This document shows positions 32,054 through 40,689 of a DNA stretch of 64,000 nt, one piece after another. How positions within the stretch are numbered: position 1 is the first letter of the stretch; each line of letters starts with the position of its first letter. A program made the translations under genes and the position numbers. Location of the stretch: contig NZ_JAAZQK010000002.1 of the NCBI RefSeq assembly GCF_012275445.1, positions 549,913 to 613,912 on the forward strand. The letters are read 5' to 3'. Origin of the DNA: Rhizobacter sp. SG703. GTDB taxonomy: Bacteria; Pseudomonadota; Gammaproteobacteria; Burkholderiales; Burkholderiaceae_C. The notes beneath the pieces were generated by a model. It saw nothing but the letters and a program-made list of their open reading frames with translations. It did not search any database and was not told where the DNA came from.

Positions 32054-33022
32054 ACTCGCGCGGTGCGCCGGGCGTGATCGCGAGCAGCTCGTCGATCCGC
32101 CGGGCCACCGCCCACGAACTTCGCAGCCGCGATTCGCGCGTGGTGCTCGCCACGCGCGGCGTGACCTGCAGCGTGTCCATGCCGCTCAGCGGGCGGCCCG
32201 GTTCGGTGGCGCCCGGCTCCAGGCTGTCGAGCCAGACGGCCGAGACGCGGCCGCTGGTCAGCACGTCGGCCAGCGTCTTCTCGTCGAACAGGCCCGAGTG
32301 CGCGATGCTGACGATCACCTGGTTCGGCTTGCAGAACGGCAGGAAGCGCTCGCCGAGCAGGCCGTGGTAGCGACTGAAGTAGTTCAGCTGCACGCACACC
32401 GCATCGGACTGCTCCAGCAGCTCGCGCAAGCCCAGCGGCGCGACATGCCAGCGGTTCCAGACGCTGTCGCTCGCATGCAGCGACGGGTCGTAGCCGACGA
32501 GCTTGGAGCCGAAGCCGCTCAGCATCTGCGCCATCGCCTTCGCGGCCGGCGGCATGCCGATCAGCCCGACCGTGCACGCCCCCAGTTCGCGGCCGACCAG
32601 CATGCCGTCGGAGCCGACCACCGGCACGCGGCGCAGCAATGACAGCAAGGCGCCGATCATGAACTCGGCCTCGGCCTGCGCGGTGGCGGTCTGGCTGCGC
32701 ACCACCTCGATGCCGGCGCGCGCACAGGCGTCGAGGTCGATGTTCTCGGCGCCGGCACTGACCCGGCCGACCGCGCGCAGCACCGGCGCGTAGTGCAGCG
32801 CCTGCGCATCGAGCGCCACGGTGGGCGGCAGGATCAGCGCCCGCACGTTGTACAGCGCCTGGCGGAAGGCCCGGGTGTCGCGCGCCAGCTCCGGCGCATG
32901 CCGCAGCGAATAGCGCGCATCGAGCCACTGCATGACTTCTGCTTCCAGCGGTTCGATGATCAGCAAGTCCATGCGGCTTCGAGAGGCTTCTGCCCGAGTG
33001 TCACAAGCCCTTCCGGAAGCCC

Positions 33023-33051
33023 ATGACACAATGGTTTTTCGTCGATTAATT
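33023..33051 (+). promoter_or_regulatory. Candidate sigma-70 promoter of galU
   Basis: ATGACA (33023-33028), a 17-bp spacer and TTAATT (33046-33051) lie in an AT-rich patch that stands out from the GC-rich surroundings. AGGGA at 33057 could be the ribosome site 16 nt before the ATG. The -10 match is weak. Confidence 0.35.
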
Positions 33052-33072
33052 CACACAGGGAATTGTAACTAA

Positions 33073-33939
33073 ATGTTTGTCAACAAGGCGATCTTTCCGG
33101 TGGCGGGCCTCGGCACGCGCTTTCTTCCCGCGACCAAAGCCCAACCGAAGGAAATGCTGCCGGTGGTCGACAAGCCCCTGATCCAATACGCGGTCGAAGA
33201 GGCCTATGCGGCCGGCGTGCGCGAAATGATCTTCGTGACCGGCCGGCACAAGCGCCCCATCGAAGATCACTTTGACATGACCTTCGAGTTGGAGGTAGCC
33301 CTCGAACAGGCGGGTAAGCAAGAGTTACTGGATGTCGTGCACAGCGTGAAGCCGGACGACATGGAGTGCGTCTACGTGCGCCAGCCGCAGGCACTGGGTC
33401 TGGGCCATGCGGTGCTGTGCGGGCAGCGGCTGATCGGCAACGAGCCGTTCGCGGTGCTGCTGGCCGACGACCTGATGGTCGGCCAGACGCCGGTGCTGCA
33501 GCAGATGGTCGAGCAGTTCGCCGAATGGCGGGTGTCGATGCTGGCGGTGCAGGAAGTGCCGCCGGAGCAGACGAAGCGCTACGGCATCGTCGACGGCCGA
33601 GCAGTCAACGACCGGCTGATCGACATCACCCGCATCGTCGAGAAGCCGGCGCCGGAAGAAGCGCCGTCGCGGCTCGGCGTGGCCGGGCGCTACATCCTGA
33701 CGCCGGGCGTGTTCACCGAGATCGCGAACCAGCAGCGCGGCGTCGGCGGCGAGATCCAGCTGACCGACGGCATCGCCGGGCTGCTGCGCCGCGAGAAGGT
33801 GTTCGCGTACCGCTACGAAGGCCGGCGCTACGACTGCGGCAGCAAGGAAGGCTTCCTGGAGGCCAACGTGGAGCTGGCGCTGGCGCATCCGGTGCTGGGG
33901 GCGGATTTCCGCAGATACCTCAAGAACCTGGAGTTCTAG
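33073..33939 (+). CDS. galU: UTP-glucose-1-phosphate uridylyltransferase
   Basis: Makes UDP-glucose for exopolysaccharide, LPS and trehalose. The 288 aa protein has the nucleotide-binding [20 protein letters not shown] at residues 10-29, with further hallmarks [18 protein letters not shown], the [10 protein letters not shown] segment and the C-terminal [15 protein letters not shown]. Normal length and complete motifs. Monocistronic; it ends opposite tusA with a perfect hairpin between. Confidence 0.97.
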   Translation: MFVNKAIFPVAGLGTRFLPATKAQPKEMLPVVDKPLIQYAVEEAYAAGVREMIFVTGRHKRPIEDHFDMTFELEVALEQAGKQELLDVVHSVKPDDMECVYVRQPQALGLGHAVLCGQRLIGNEPFAVLLADDLMVGQTPVLQQMVEQFAEWRVSMLAVQEVPPEQTKRYGIVDGRAVNDRLIDITRIVEKPAPEEAPSRLGVAGRYILTPGVFTEIANQQRGVGGEIQLTDGIAGLLRREKVFAYRYEGRRYDCGSKEGFLEANVELALAHPVLGADFRRYLKNLEF

Positions 33940-33972
33940 AGCCGCGGGCCGAGCGCCGGGCCGCCCCAAGCC

Positions 33973-34009
33973 GGCCCCCGCCAGTCGCGGGACGCGACTG
34001 GCGGGGGCC
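33973..34009. terminator. Perfect 17-bp hairpin between convergent galU and tusA
   Basis: GGCCCCCGCCAGTCGCG (33973-33989) pairs without mismatch with 33993-34009 around a 3-nt loop. There is no T run on either side, so it is either a bidirectional stem-only terminator or an mRNA 3'-end stabiliser. It lies 34 nt after the galU stop and 10 nt before the tusA stop. Confidence 0.8.
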
Positions 34010-34018
34010 GAGGGGTGG

Positions 34019-34246
34019 TCATCTCCGCCGCAGCAGGTGGATGAATTCCTCGTTCACCGCCTGCTGCTGCACCAGCTCGTTGCCGGTCTGCCGCGCAAAG
34101 GCCTGGAAATCGCGCATCGACCCCGGGTCGGTCGCGATCACCTTCAGCAGCTCGCCGCTGTTCATGTCGGCCAGCGCCTTCTTCGCCTTCAGGATCGGCA
34201 GCGGGCAGTTCATGCCGCGGGCGTCGACTTCTTTCTGCACATCCAT
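34019..34246 (-). CDS. tusA: TusA-family sulfur carrier protein
   Basis: Small cytoplasmic protein of 75 aa with the family motif CPLPILKAKKAL; C14 is the sulfur-carrying cysteine. The family relays sulfur for tRNA thiolation, molybdopterin or sulfur metabolism. The C-terminus (VNEEFIHLLRRR) is typical of the TusA/YedF type. It lies 11 nt downstream of the NUDIX gene and shares a minus-strand block with cysM, hinting at joint sulfur-related expression. Confidence 0.9.
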   Translation of the reverse strand: MDVQKEVDARGMNCPLPILKAKKALADMNSGELLKVIATDPGSMRDFQAFARQTGNELVQQQAVNEEFIHLLRRR

Positions 34247-34257
34247 CGCGTGTCCTT

Positions 34258-34812
34258 TCAGTTCGGGTCGACGACCGGCCGCGGCATCAGCTCGCGCCAT
34301 TGCGGCGTGATGCCGCGCGCGGTCAGCCAGTCGGCCAGCGCATAGCCGGTACCGGCCGGCCAGCATTGCACTGCCTCGGGCGCGAAGAGCTTGTACTCGA
34401 CGAGCTCGGGCGACAGGCGGATCTCGCCGCGGGCCACCGCGTGGTACGCGATGATCACCTGGTTCATCCGCTGGAAATCGTAGGCGCCGATGATCTGCAG
34501 TCGGTCGACGGTCAGCGAGGTTTCTTCCATCACCTCGCGGGCGATGCCCTCCTGCGGCGTCTCGCCCGCTTCCATGAAGCCGGTGATCAGCCCGAAGTAC
34601 CGGCCCGGCCACGCGGCATTGCGGGCCAGCAGCAGCTGCCCGTCGCGGTCGGCCAGCTCGATCACCGCGGCCAGCACCGGCGTCGGGTTGTTCCAGTGCG
34701 TCCAGCCGCAGGCCGGGCAGCGCAGCCGCGTCTTCGGGCCGCCGTCTTCATCGAGCGTCACCGGCTGCAGGCCGGTCGCGCAGTTCGTGCAGAAGCGGGT
34801 CTCGTGGGTCAT
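34258..34812 (-). CDS. NUDIX hydrolase with zinc ribbon
   Basis: Protein of 184 aa. An N-terminal zinc ribbon has two CxxC pairs (FCTNCATG; LRCPACGW). The Nudix box GFMEAGETPQEGIAREVMEE follows near residues 78-97, complete with the REUxEE core. It resembles the second half of NudC but lacks the SQPWPFP signature of NADH pyrophosphatases, so the substrate may be another nucleoside diphosphate derivative. It lies between cysM and tusA with gaps of 17 and 11 nt. Confidence 0.88.
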   Translation of the reverse strand: MTHETRFCTNCATGLQPVTLDEDGGPKTRLRCPACGWTHWNNPTPVLAAVIELADRDGQLLLARNAAWPGRYFGLITGFMEAGETPQEGIAREVMEETSLTVDRLQIIGAYDFQRMNQVIIAYHAVARGEIRLSPELVEYKLFAPEAVQCWPAGTGYALADWLTARGITPQWRELMPRPVVDPN

Positions 34813-34829
34813 GGGCGCGCTCGGTCGGT

Positions 34830-35735
34830 TCAGGCGGGGAAGACGCCGGTGGAGAGGTAGCGGTCGCCGCGGTCGCAGACGACGAACACGATGGTCGCGT
34901 TCTCGACCCGTTTCGCGGTCTCGAGCGCCACCCAGCAGGCGCCGGCCGCCGAGATGCCGCCGAACAGGCCCTCTTCGCGTGCCAGCCGGCGGGCCATCTC
35001 TTCGGCCGCATCCTGGCCGACGTTCACCGTCTCGTCGATGCAGCGCGGGTCGTAGATCTTCGGCAGGTAGGCCTCGGGCCACTTGCGGATGCCGGGAATG
35101 CGCGAGCCTTCGGCCGGCTGCGCGCCGATGATGCGCACCGCCGGGTTCTTCTCCTTCAGGAAGCGCGAGGTGCCGGTGATGGTGCCGGTGGTGCCCATCG
35201 CGCTGACGAAGTGCGTGATGTGTCCGCCGGTGTCGGCCCAGATCTCGGGGCCGGTGGTCTCGTAGTGGATGCGCGGGTTGTCGGCATTCGCGAACTGGTC
35301 GAGCACCCGGCCCTTGCCGTCGCGCTGCATCTGCTCGGCCAGGTCGCGGGCGTATTCCATGCCGCCGCTGCGCGGCGTCAGGATCAGCTCGGCGCCGAAG
35401 GCCTTCATCGTCTGCGCCCGCTCGATGCTCAGGTCCTCCGGCATGATCAGCAGCATGCGGTAGCCGCGGATCGCGGCGGCCATCGCGAGCGCGATGCCGG
35501 TGTTGCCCGAGGTGGCCTCGATCAGCGTGTCGCCGGGGCGGATGTCGCCGCGTTCTTCGGCGCGACGGATCATGCTGATGGCGGGCCGGTCCTTCACCGA
35601 GCCGGCCGGATTGTTGCCTTCGAGCTTGGCGAGGATCACGTTGCCGCGCCGGTCGTTGTCGGCACCCGGCAGGCGCTGCAGCCGCACCAGCGGCGTCTGT
35701 CCGATCACGTCTTCGAGGGTCTTGTACGGCGTCAT
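34830..35735 (-). CDS. cysM: Cysteine synthase B
   Basis: PLP enzyme of 301 aa making cysteine from O-acetylserine and sulfide or thiosulfate. The Schiff-base lysine is K48 in NNPAGSVKDRPA, with the phosphate-binding loop TSGNTGIALA and the conserved QFANADNPRIHYETTGPEIW. The shorter form and the C-terminal VCDRGDRYLSTGVF fit CysM better than CysK. GGAGA precedes the chosen ATG (MTPYKTLED). First gene of the cysM-NUDIX-tusA block. Confidence 0.94.
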   Translation of the reverse strand: MTPYKTLEDVIGQTPLVRLQRLPGADNDRRGNVILAKLEGNNPAGSVKDRPAISMIRRAEERGDIRPGDTLIEATSGNTGIALAMAAAIRGYRMLLIMPEDLSIERAQTMKAFGAELILTPRSGGMEYARDLAEQMQRDGKGRVLDQFANADNPRIHYETTGPEIWADTGGHITHFVSAMGTTGTITGTSRFLKEKNPAVRIIGAQPAEGSRIPGIRKWPEAYLPKIYDPRCIDETVNVGQDAAEEMARRLAREEGLFGGISAAGACWVALETAKRVENATIVFVVCDRGDRYLSTGVFPA

Positions 35736-35792
35736 GGGGTCTCCTCGCACGATTGTCGCAGGGGAGTGCATGGCGCGGCGCGCGCGAGGGCT

Positions 35793-36749
35793 TCAGCCGC
35801 CGCGCCGGCCGGGGGCGTGCGCGCCGTCTTCGGCCACCAGCGCTTCGATCACCCCGCACAGCCAGCGCAGCGCCGGGTCCTTGTCGCGGCTCGCATGGTG
35901 GACGATGGCCACCGGGCTCGCCGGCAGCGGCAGCGGCACCGGCGCGCGCACCAGCCCGAAGTCTCGTTGCCAGCCGGCGGCCAGCACCTGCGGCACGGTC
36001 GCGATCGCCGGCACCTGCTGCAGCACCCGCGGCAGCGACGAGAAACGCGGGCTGGTGCAGACGACGCGGCGCTTCAGCCCGAGCGCATCGAGCGCGTCGT
36101 CCACCGTGCCGTGGAAGGCGCCGCGGTAGGTCACCATCAGGTGCGGCAGCGCGACGAACTGCTTCAGCGTCAGCCGGCCCCGCGCGCCGATCACGCCGGG
36201 CCGCGCGACGCAGCAGTACGGCACCGTCGCGAGCGGCCGGCTGCGCTGCCAGGCCGGGCCGGCCGGAAAGGCGCCGATCGCGAGGTCGAGCTGTTCCTGC
36301 AGCAGCATGTCGGCGACGCGGAAGCGATCGGTCGCGACGATGGCGAGGCGCGCCTGCGGTGCCTCCACCGCCAGCCGTGCGAGCAGACCGGGCAGCAGCC
36401 AGGTGTCGATCCAGTCCGGCAGGCCGACCACGAAGCTGCGGTCGCTGCGCGCCGGATCGAAGGCCGGCGCATCGGACACCACGGCCTGCACTTCGGCCAG
36501 CGCCGGCGCGAGCGCCGCCTGCAGCTCGAGCCCGCGCTGCGTCGGCTGCATGCCGCCCTTGCCGCGCACCAGCAGCTCGTCGTGGAACAGCTCGCGCAGG
36601 CGCGCCAATGCCCCGCTGACCGCCGGCTGCCCGAGGTGCAGGCACCCTGCCGCCTTCGACACGCTGCGCTCGCGCAGCAGCACCAGCAGCGTCACCAGCA
36701 GGTTGAGGTCGACGCCCCGAAAATCGCGCTCTCTGATAGTGCCGATCAT
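35793..36749 (-). CDS. LysR-family transcriptional regulator
   Basis: Regulator of 318 aa. The N-terminal winged helix-turn-helix begins VDLNLLVTLLVLLRERSVSK and continues HLGQPAVSGALARLRELF; the substrate-binding domain fills the rest. It diverges from the GlcG/HbpS-like gene with 67 bp between starts. A perfect inverted repeat (TTCAATCGA / TCGATTGAA) sits in that gap and is the probable operator. It likely controls the neighbouring GlcG-like and hydrolase genes; the inducer is unknown. Confidence 0.9.
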   Translation of the reverse strand: MIGTIRERDFRGVDLNLLVTLLVLLRERSVSKAAGCLHLGQPAVSGALARLRELFHDELLVRGKGGMQPTQRGLELQAALAPALAEVQAVVSDAPAFDPARSDRSFVVGLPDWIDTWLLPGLLARLAVEAPQARLAIVATDRFRVADMLLQEQLDLAIGAFPAGPAWQRSRPLATVPYCCVARPGVIGARGRLTLKQFVALPHLMVTYRGAFHGTVDDALDALGLKRRVVCTSPRFSSLPRVLQQVPAIATVPQVLAAGWQRDFGLVRAPVPLPLPASPVAIVHHASRDKDPALRWLCGVIEALVAEDGAHAPGRRGG

Positions 36750-36784
36750 TTCAATCGATTTGCGTGATGGAGACTTCGATTGAA
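36750..36784. promoter_or_regulatory. Dyad operator candidate in LysR divergent promoter
   Basis: TTCAATCGA (36750-36758) and TCGATTGAA (36776-36784) form a perfect inverted repeat with a 17-bp centre, adjoining the LysR start codon. Position and symmetry fit a LysR binding site overlapping both divergent promoters. Confidence 0.6.
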
Positions 36785-36816
36785 TCATGGGCCACCCTTC
36801 AACGGAGCACTGCCCC

Positions 36817-37266
36817 ATGACTTCTTCGGCGATTTCTTCACCCCACACCCGCCCGATGGCCTCGATCACCCGCGAGGCCGCCGCCGCGCTGGTCGGCCAC
36901 GCCCGGGCCGCCGCCCGTTCGCTCGGCATCGAGGTGACCATCGCGGTCACCGACGCGACCGGCGAACTGAAGGCCTTCGAGCGCGACGACGGCGCCCGCT
37001 TCCTGACGGCAACGATCGCGGTCGACAAGGCCTGGACGGCCACGTCGTACGGCGTCTCGACGCGCCAATGGACCGCGATCCTGCAGCGCCCGATGGCGGC
37101 GCAGCTGGCGCACCGGCCGCGCTTCGTCGCGGTCGGCGGCGGCTGCCCGATCTTCGACGGCGCGCAGCTGGTCGGCGGCATCGGCGTTTCCGGCGGCGAC
37201 GCCGAGCAGGACCACCAGGTGGCCGAGCGGGCGTTGGCTGCGCTGGGCCTCGCCGCGTCGGCATGA
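36817..37266 (+). CDS. GlcG/HbpS-family protein
   Basis: Protein of 149 aa of the GlcG/HbpS (DUF336) fold. Conserved phrases are VTIAVTDATGELKAFERDDGA near the middle and VAVGGGCPIFDGAQLVGGIG with VSGGDAEQDHQVAERAL at the end. Family members bind haem or small molecules, or are encoded beside glycolate and oxidoreductase genes. The ATG at 36817 has GGAG about 10 nt upstream; an earlier ATG at 36787 is possible. No signal peptide was seen. It is followed 119 nt later by the exported hydrolase. Confidence 0.83.
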   Translation: MTSSAISSPHTRPMASITREAAAALVGHARAAARSLGIEVTIAVTDATGELKAFERDDGARFLTATIAVDKAWTATSYGVSTRQWTAILQRPMAAQLAHRPRFVAVGGGCPIFDGAQLVGGIGVSGGDAEQDHQVAERALAALGLAASA

Positions 37267-37385
37267 GCCCGCCGGGCCGCCCCCAGGGCGAATGCCGGAG
37301 TGCGCAGCACGAAGGTACTCCAGTGAACACTTTCGCCCACCGCGGCGTTCCCCTCCCTCATTCCTCGACCGAAAGAGTGCCTCCC

Positions 37386-38378
37386 ATGTCTTCCTCCCCG
37401 TTCTCCCTGCGCGCCACCGCCGGCGTGCTCGCTTCCACCGCGCTCGCGCTGGCCGCACTCGGTGCCGCCGTGATGCCGTCGGCCGCGGTGGCCGCCGCGC
37501 CGATGGTCAAGACCCAGGCGCCCGGCTTCTACCGCATGATGCTCGGCGCCTTCGAGGTGACCGCGCTGAGCGACGGCACGGTCGACGTGCCGGCCGCCAC
37601 GCTGCTGCACGCCCCGGCCGGCAGCGTCGCGGCGAAGCTCGCGGCCGCGCACCTGACCGACCCGGTCGAGACCTCGGTCATCGGCTTCCTGGTCAACACC
37701 GGCGACAGGCTGGTGCTGATCGACACCGGCGCCGGTGCGCTGTTCGGCCCGACGCTCGGCAAGCTCGACGCCAGCCTGCGCGCCGCCGGCTACCAGCCGG
37801 AGCAGGTCGACGAGGTGCTGCTCACCCACCCCCATCCGGACCACGTCGGCGGCTTGATGGGCCCGGGCGGCGTCGCGTTCGCGAACGCCACGGTGCGCCT
37901 CGACGACGCCGACGCGCAGTACTGGCTGTCGACCGCGCGGATGGACGCCGCGCCGGCGCAGGGCAAGGGCTTCTTCCAGGGCGCGATGGCGTCGCTGAAC
38001 CCGTATGCCGAGGCCGGCCGGCTGAAGCCCTTCGCGGCGGGCGCCGAGTTGCTGCCCGGCATCCGCGCCATCGCGGCGCGCGGCCACAGTGCCGGGCACA
38101 CCGTCTATGCGGTGGAGAGCCAGGGGCAGCGGATGCTGCTGATCGGCGACCTGGTCCACGTCGGCGCGGTGCAGCTCGAGGACCCGCGGGTCACGATCGC
38201 ATACGACAGCGACGAGCCCGCCGCCGCCGCCACGCGCCGCACGGTGTTCGCGCAGGCGGCGAAAGAGAACCTGCTGATCGGCGCGGCCCACCTGCCCTTC
38301 CCCGGCCTCGGCCGCCTGCGCCAGGCCGGCAGCGCGTACCGCTGGCTGCCGGTGGACTACACCACCCAGCTGAAGTAG
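37386..38378 (+). CDS. Exported metallo-beta-lactamase-fold hydrolase
   Basis: Protein of 330 aa with an N-terminal signal peptide (residues 1-38, ending AAVAAAP). The metal site HxHxDH is intact as THPHPDHVGG (H148, H150, D152, H153). Further ligands are probably in RGHSAGHTVY and LIGDLVHVG, and LLIGAAHLPFPGLG supplies a late histidine. Lactonases and other esterases share this pattern, so the substrate is open. Its 3' end overlaps the convergent MFS gene by 22 nt. It probably responds to the LysR gene at 35.8 kb. Confidence 0.88.
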   Translation: MSSSPFSLRATAGVLASTALALAALGAAVMPSAAVAAAPMVKTQAPGFYRMMLGAFEVTALSDGTVDVPAATLLHAPAGSVAAKLAAAHLTDPVETSVIGFLVNTGDRLVLIDTGAGALFGPTLGKLDASLRAAGYQPEQVDEVLLTHPHPDHVGGLMGPGGVAFANATVRLDDADAQYWLSTARMDAAPAQGKGFFQGAMASLNPYAEAGRLKPFAAGAELLPGIRAIAARGHSAGHTVYAVESQGQRMLLIGDLVHVGAVQLEDPRVTIAYDSDEPAAAATRRTVFAQAAKENLLIGAAHLPFPGLGRLRQAGSAYRWLPVDYTTQLK

Positions 38379-39607
38379 CGCCTCGCGCGGCCTGCCGCGG
38401 CGATGGCGATCGCGACGCCGAGCAGGGCGGTGGCCACCGCGAACGTGGCGTGCATGCCGCGGGCGACGGCGTGCGCCGGGGCCAGCGCGACATCCACCGC
38501 CGCGCTCGCATGGGCGAACAACGCGCCCATCGCCGCGGCCCCGGCGATGAAGCCGAGGTTGCGCGACAGGTTCAGCAGCCCGGAGACCATGCCGCGTCGG
38601 CCCGACGCCCCGGCGGCCGCCATCACCGCGGTGTTGTTGGCCGCCTGGAACAGCGCATAGCCGGCGGTGACGACCGCCAGTGCAGCGATGTAGCCGACGA
38701 CGCCGAGCGACAGCGGCAGCAGCGACAACGCCAGCGCCCCGAGCACCATCCCGACCAACCCGGCGAGCGTCATGCGCGATGCGTCGAAGCGGTCGACCAG
38801 ACGGCCGGCCGGCACGCCGGCCAGCGCCGCGACCGCCGGGCCGACCGACATCGCCAGCCCGACCGCCGCGGCATCGAGCCCGAGCGCCCGCGCCAGGTGG
38901 AAGGGCCCGACCACCAGCGTCGTCATCATCACCGTCGACACCAGCGCACTCATCGCGAGGCCGGCCCGCAGCGCGGGATCGCGCCACATCGCCGAGGAGA
39001 TCCATGCCGGCGCCGTCCGCGCCGCCGTCGGTTGCGCCGGCAGGTGACGGCGTGCCAGCAGCCACGCCCCCACCCCCAGCGGCACCTGCGCCAGGAAGAT
39101 CGCGCGCCAGCCGAACCCCGCGATCAGCAAACCGCCGAGCGACGGTCCGAGCGCGGTGCCGACCGCGGACATCGTGCCGAGCACGCCCATCGCCATGCCG
39201 GCACGCGCCTTCGGCACCGCGTCGCCGACCAGCGCCAGCGCCAGCACCACCAGGATCGCCGCGCCCAGCCCCTGCATCACGCGAGCCGCCAGCAGCAGCC
39301 GGAAGCCGGGCGCGAGGCCGCACAGCGCCGAGGCCACCGTGACGACGCCGATGCCTGCCAGCAGCAGGCGGCGCGCGCCGACGCGGTCGCCGAGCCGCCC
39401 GACGACGACGAGCAGCGCCGTGTTGGCGATCAGGTACGCGAGCACGATCCACCGCACCCGCTCGAACGACACGTCGAAGGCCTGCGCCATCGCCGGCAGG
39501 CCGACGGTGGCGATGCTGATGCCCAGCGAGGCCAGCAGCATCGACAGCGACAGGCTGACGAGGGCCCAGCGGGCCGGGCCGTGGGGCAGTGCGACGGTGG
39601 TTTTCAT
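38357..39607 (-). CDS. MFS transporter, drug-efflux-like
   Basis: Inner-membrane transporter of 416 aa with about 12 hydrophobic helices. The intracellular loop motif A is GRLGDRVGARRLLLAGIG near residue 70. LDxxxVNVALP-type residues in the first helix are replaced by ISIATVGLPAMAQAF, as in several DHA exporters. It diverges from a LysR gene (39745), the usual arrangement for a regulated exporter. The ATG at 39607 was chosen because upstream starts give an Arg-rich leader running into the regulator. Confidence 0.88.
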   Translation of the reverse strand: MKTTVALPHGPARWALVSLSLSMLLASLGISIATVGLPAMAQAFDVSFERVRWIVLAYLIANTALLVVVGRLGDRVGARRLLLAGIGVVTVASALCGLAPGFRLLLAARVMQGLGAAILVVLALALVGDAVPKARAGMAMGVLGTMSAVGTALGPSLGGLLIAGFGWRAIFLAQVPLGVGAWLLARRHLPAQPTAARTAPAWISSAMWRDPALRAGLAMSALVSTVMMTTLVVGPFHLARALGLDAAAVGLAMSVGPAVAALAGVPAGRLVDRFDASRMTLAGLVGMVLGALALSLLPLSLGVVGYIAALAVVTAGYALFQAANNTAVMAAAGASGRRGMVSGLLNLSRNLGFIAGAAAMGALFAHASAAVDVALAPAHAVARGMHATFAVATALLGVAIAIAAAGRARRYFSWVV

Positions 39608-39691
39608 GGGGGCTCCGGGTCGTGGCGCCGCGGGGCGGCTCGATGCCTGCAAGCGTAGGGGCCGGCGCCGTCCGGCGGAAGGCGCGCCGCC

Positions 39692-39708
39692 TGCACTGAG
39701 TCCGTGCA
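39692..39708. promoter_or_regulatory. Small palindrome in the LysR/MFS divergent promoter
   Basis: TGCAC-N7-GTGCA is a perfect inverted repeat 37 nt upstream of the LysR start and 85 nt upstream of the MFS start. It is the only clear dyad found in that 137-bp gap and is a candidate LysR site. Confidence 0.45.
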
Positions 39709-39744
39709 CGCGACGCATGCCCCTTCGTCGGCTATGGTGGGCGC

Positions 39745-40635
<891 letters not shown>

Positions 40636-40689
40636 GGACATGAGGACGTGAACCGGGCGCCGTGCCTTACGATGCGCCCCAGCCGACCC

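Noticed and set aside
37386..38378. Frameshift linking the GlcG-like gene to the exported hydrolase
   Set aside because: Each has its own start, and the hydrolase begins with a complete signal peptide; the open frame upstream is a shadow.
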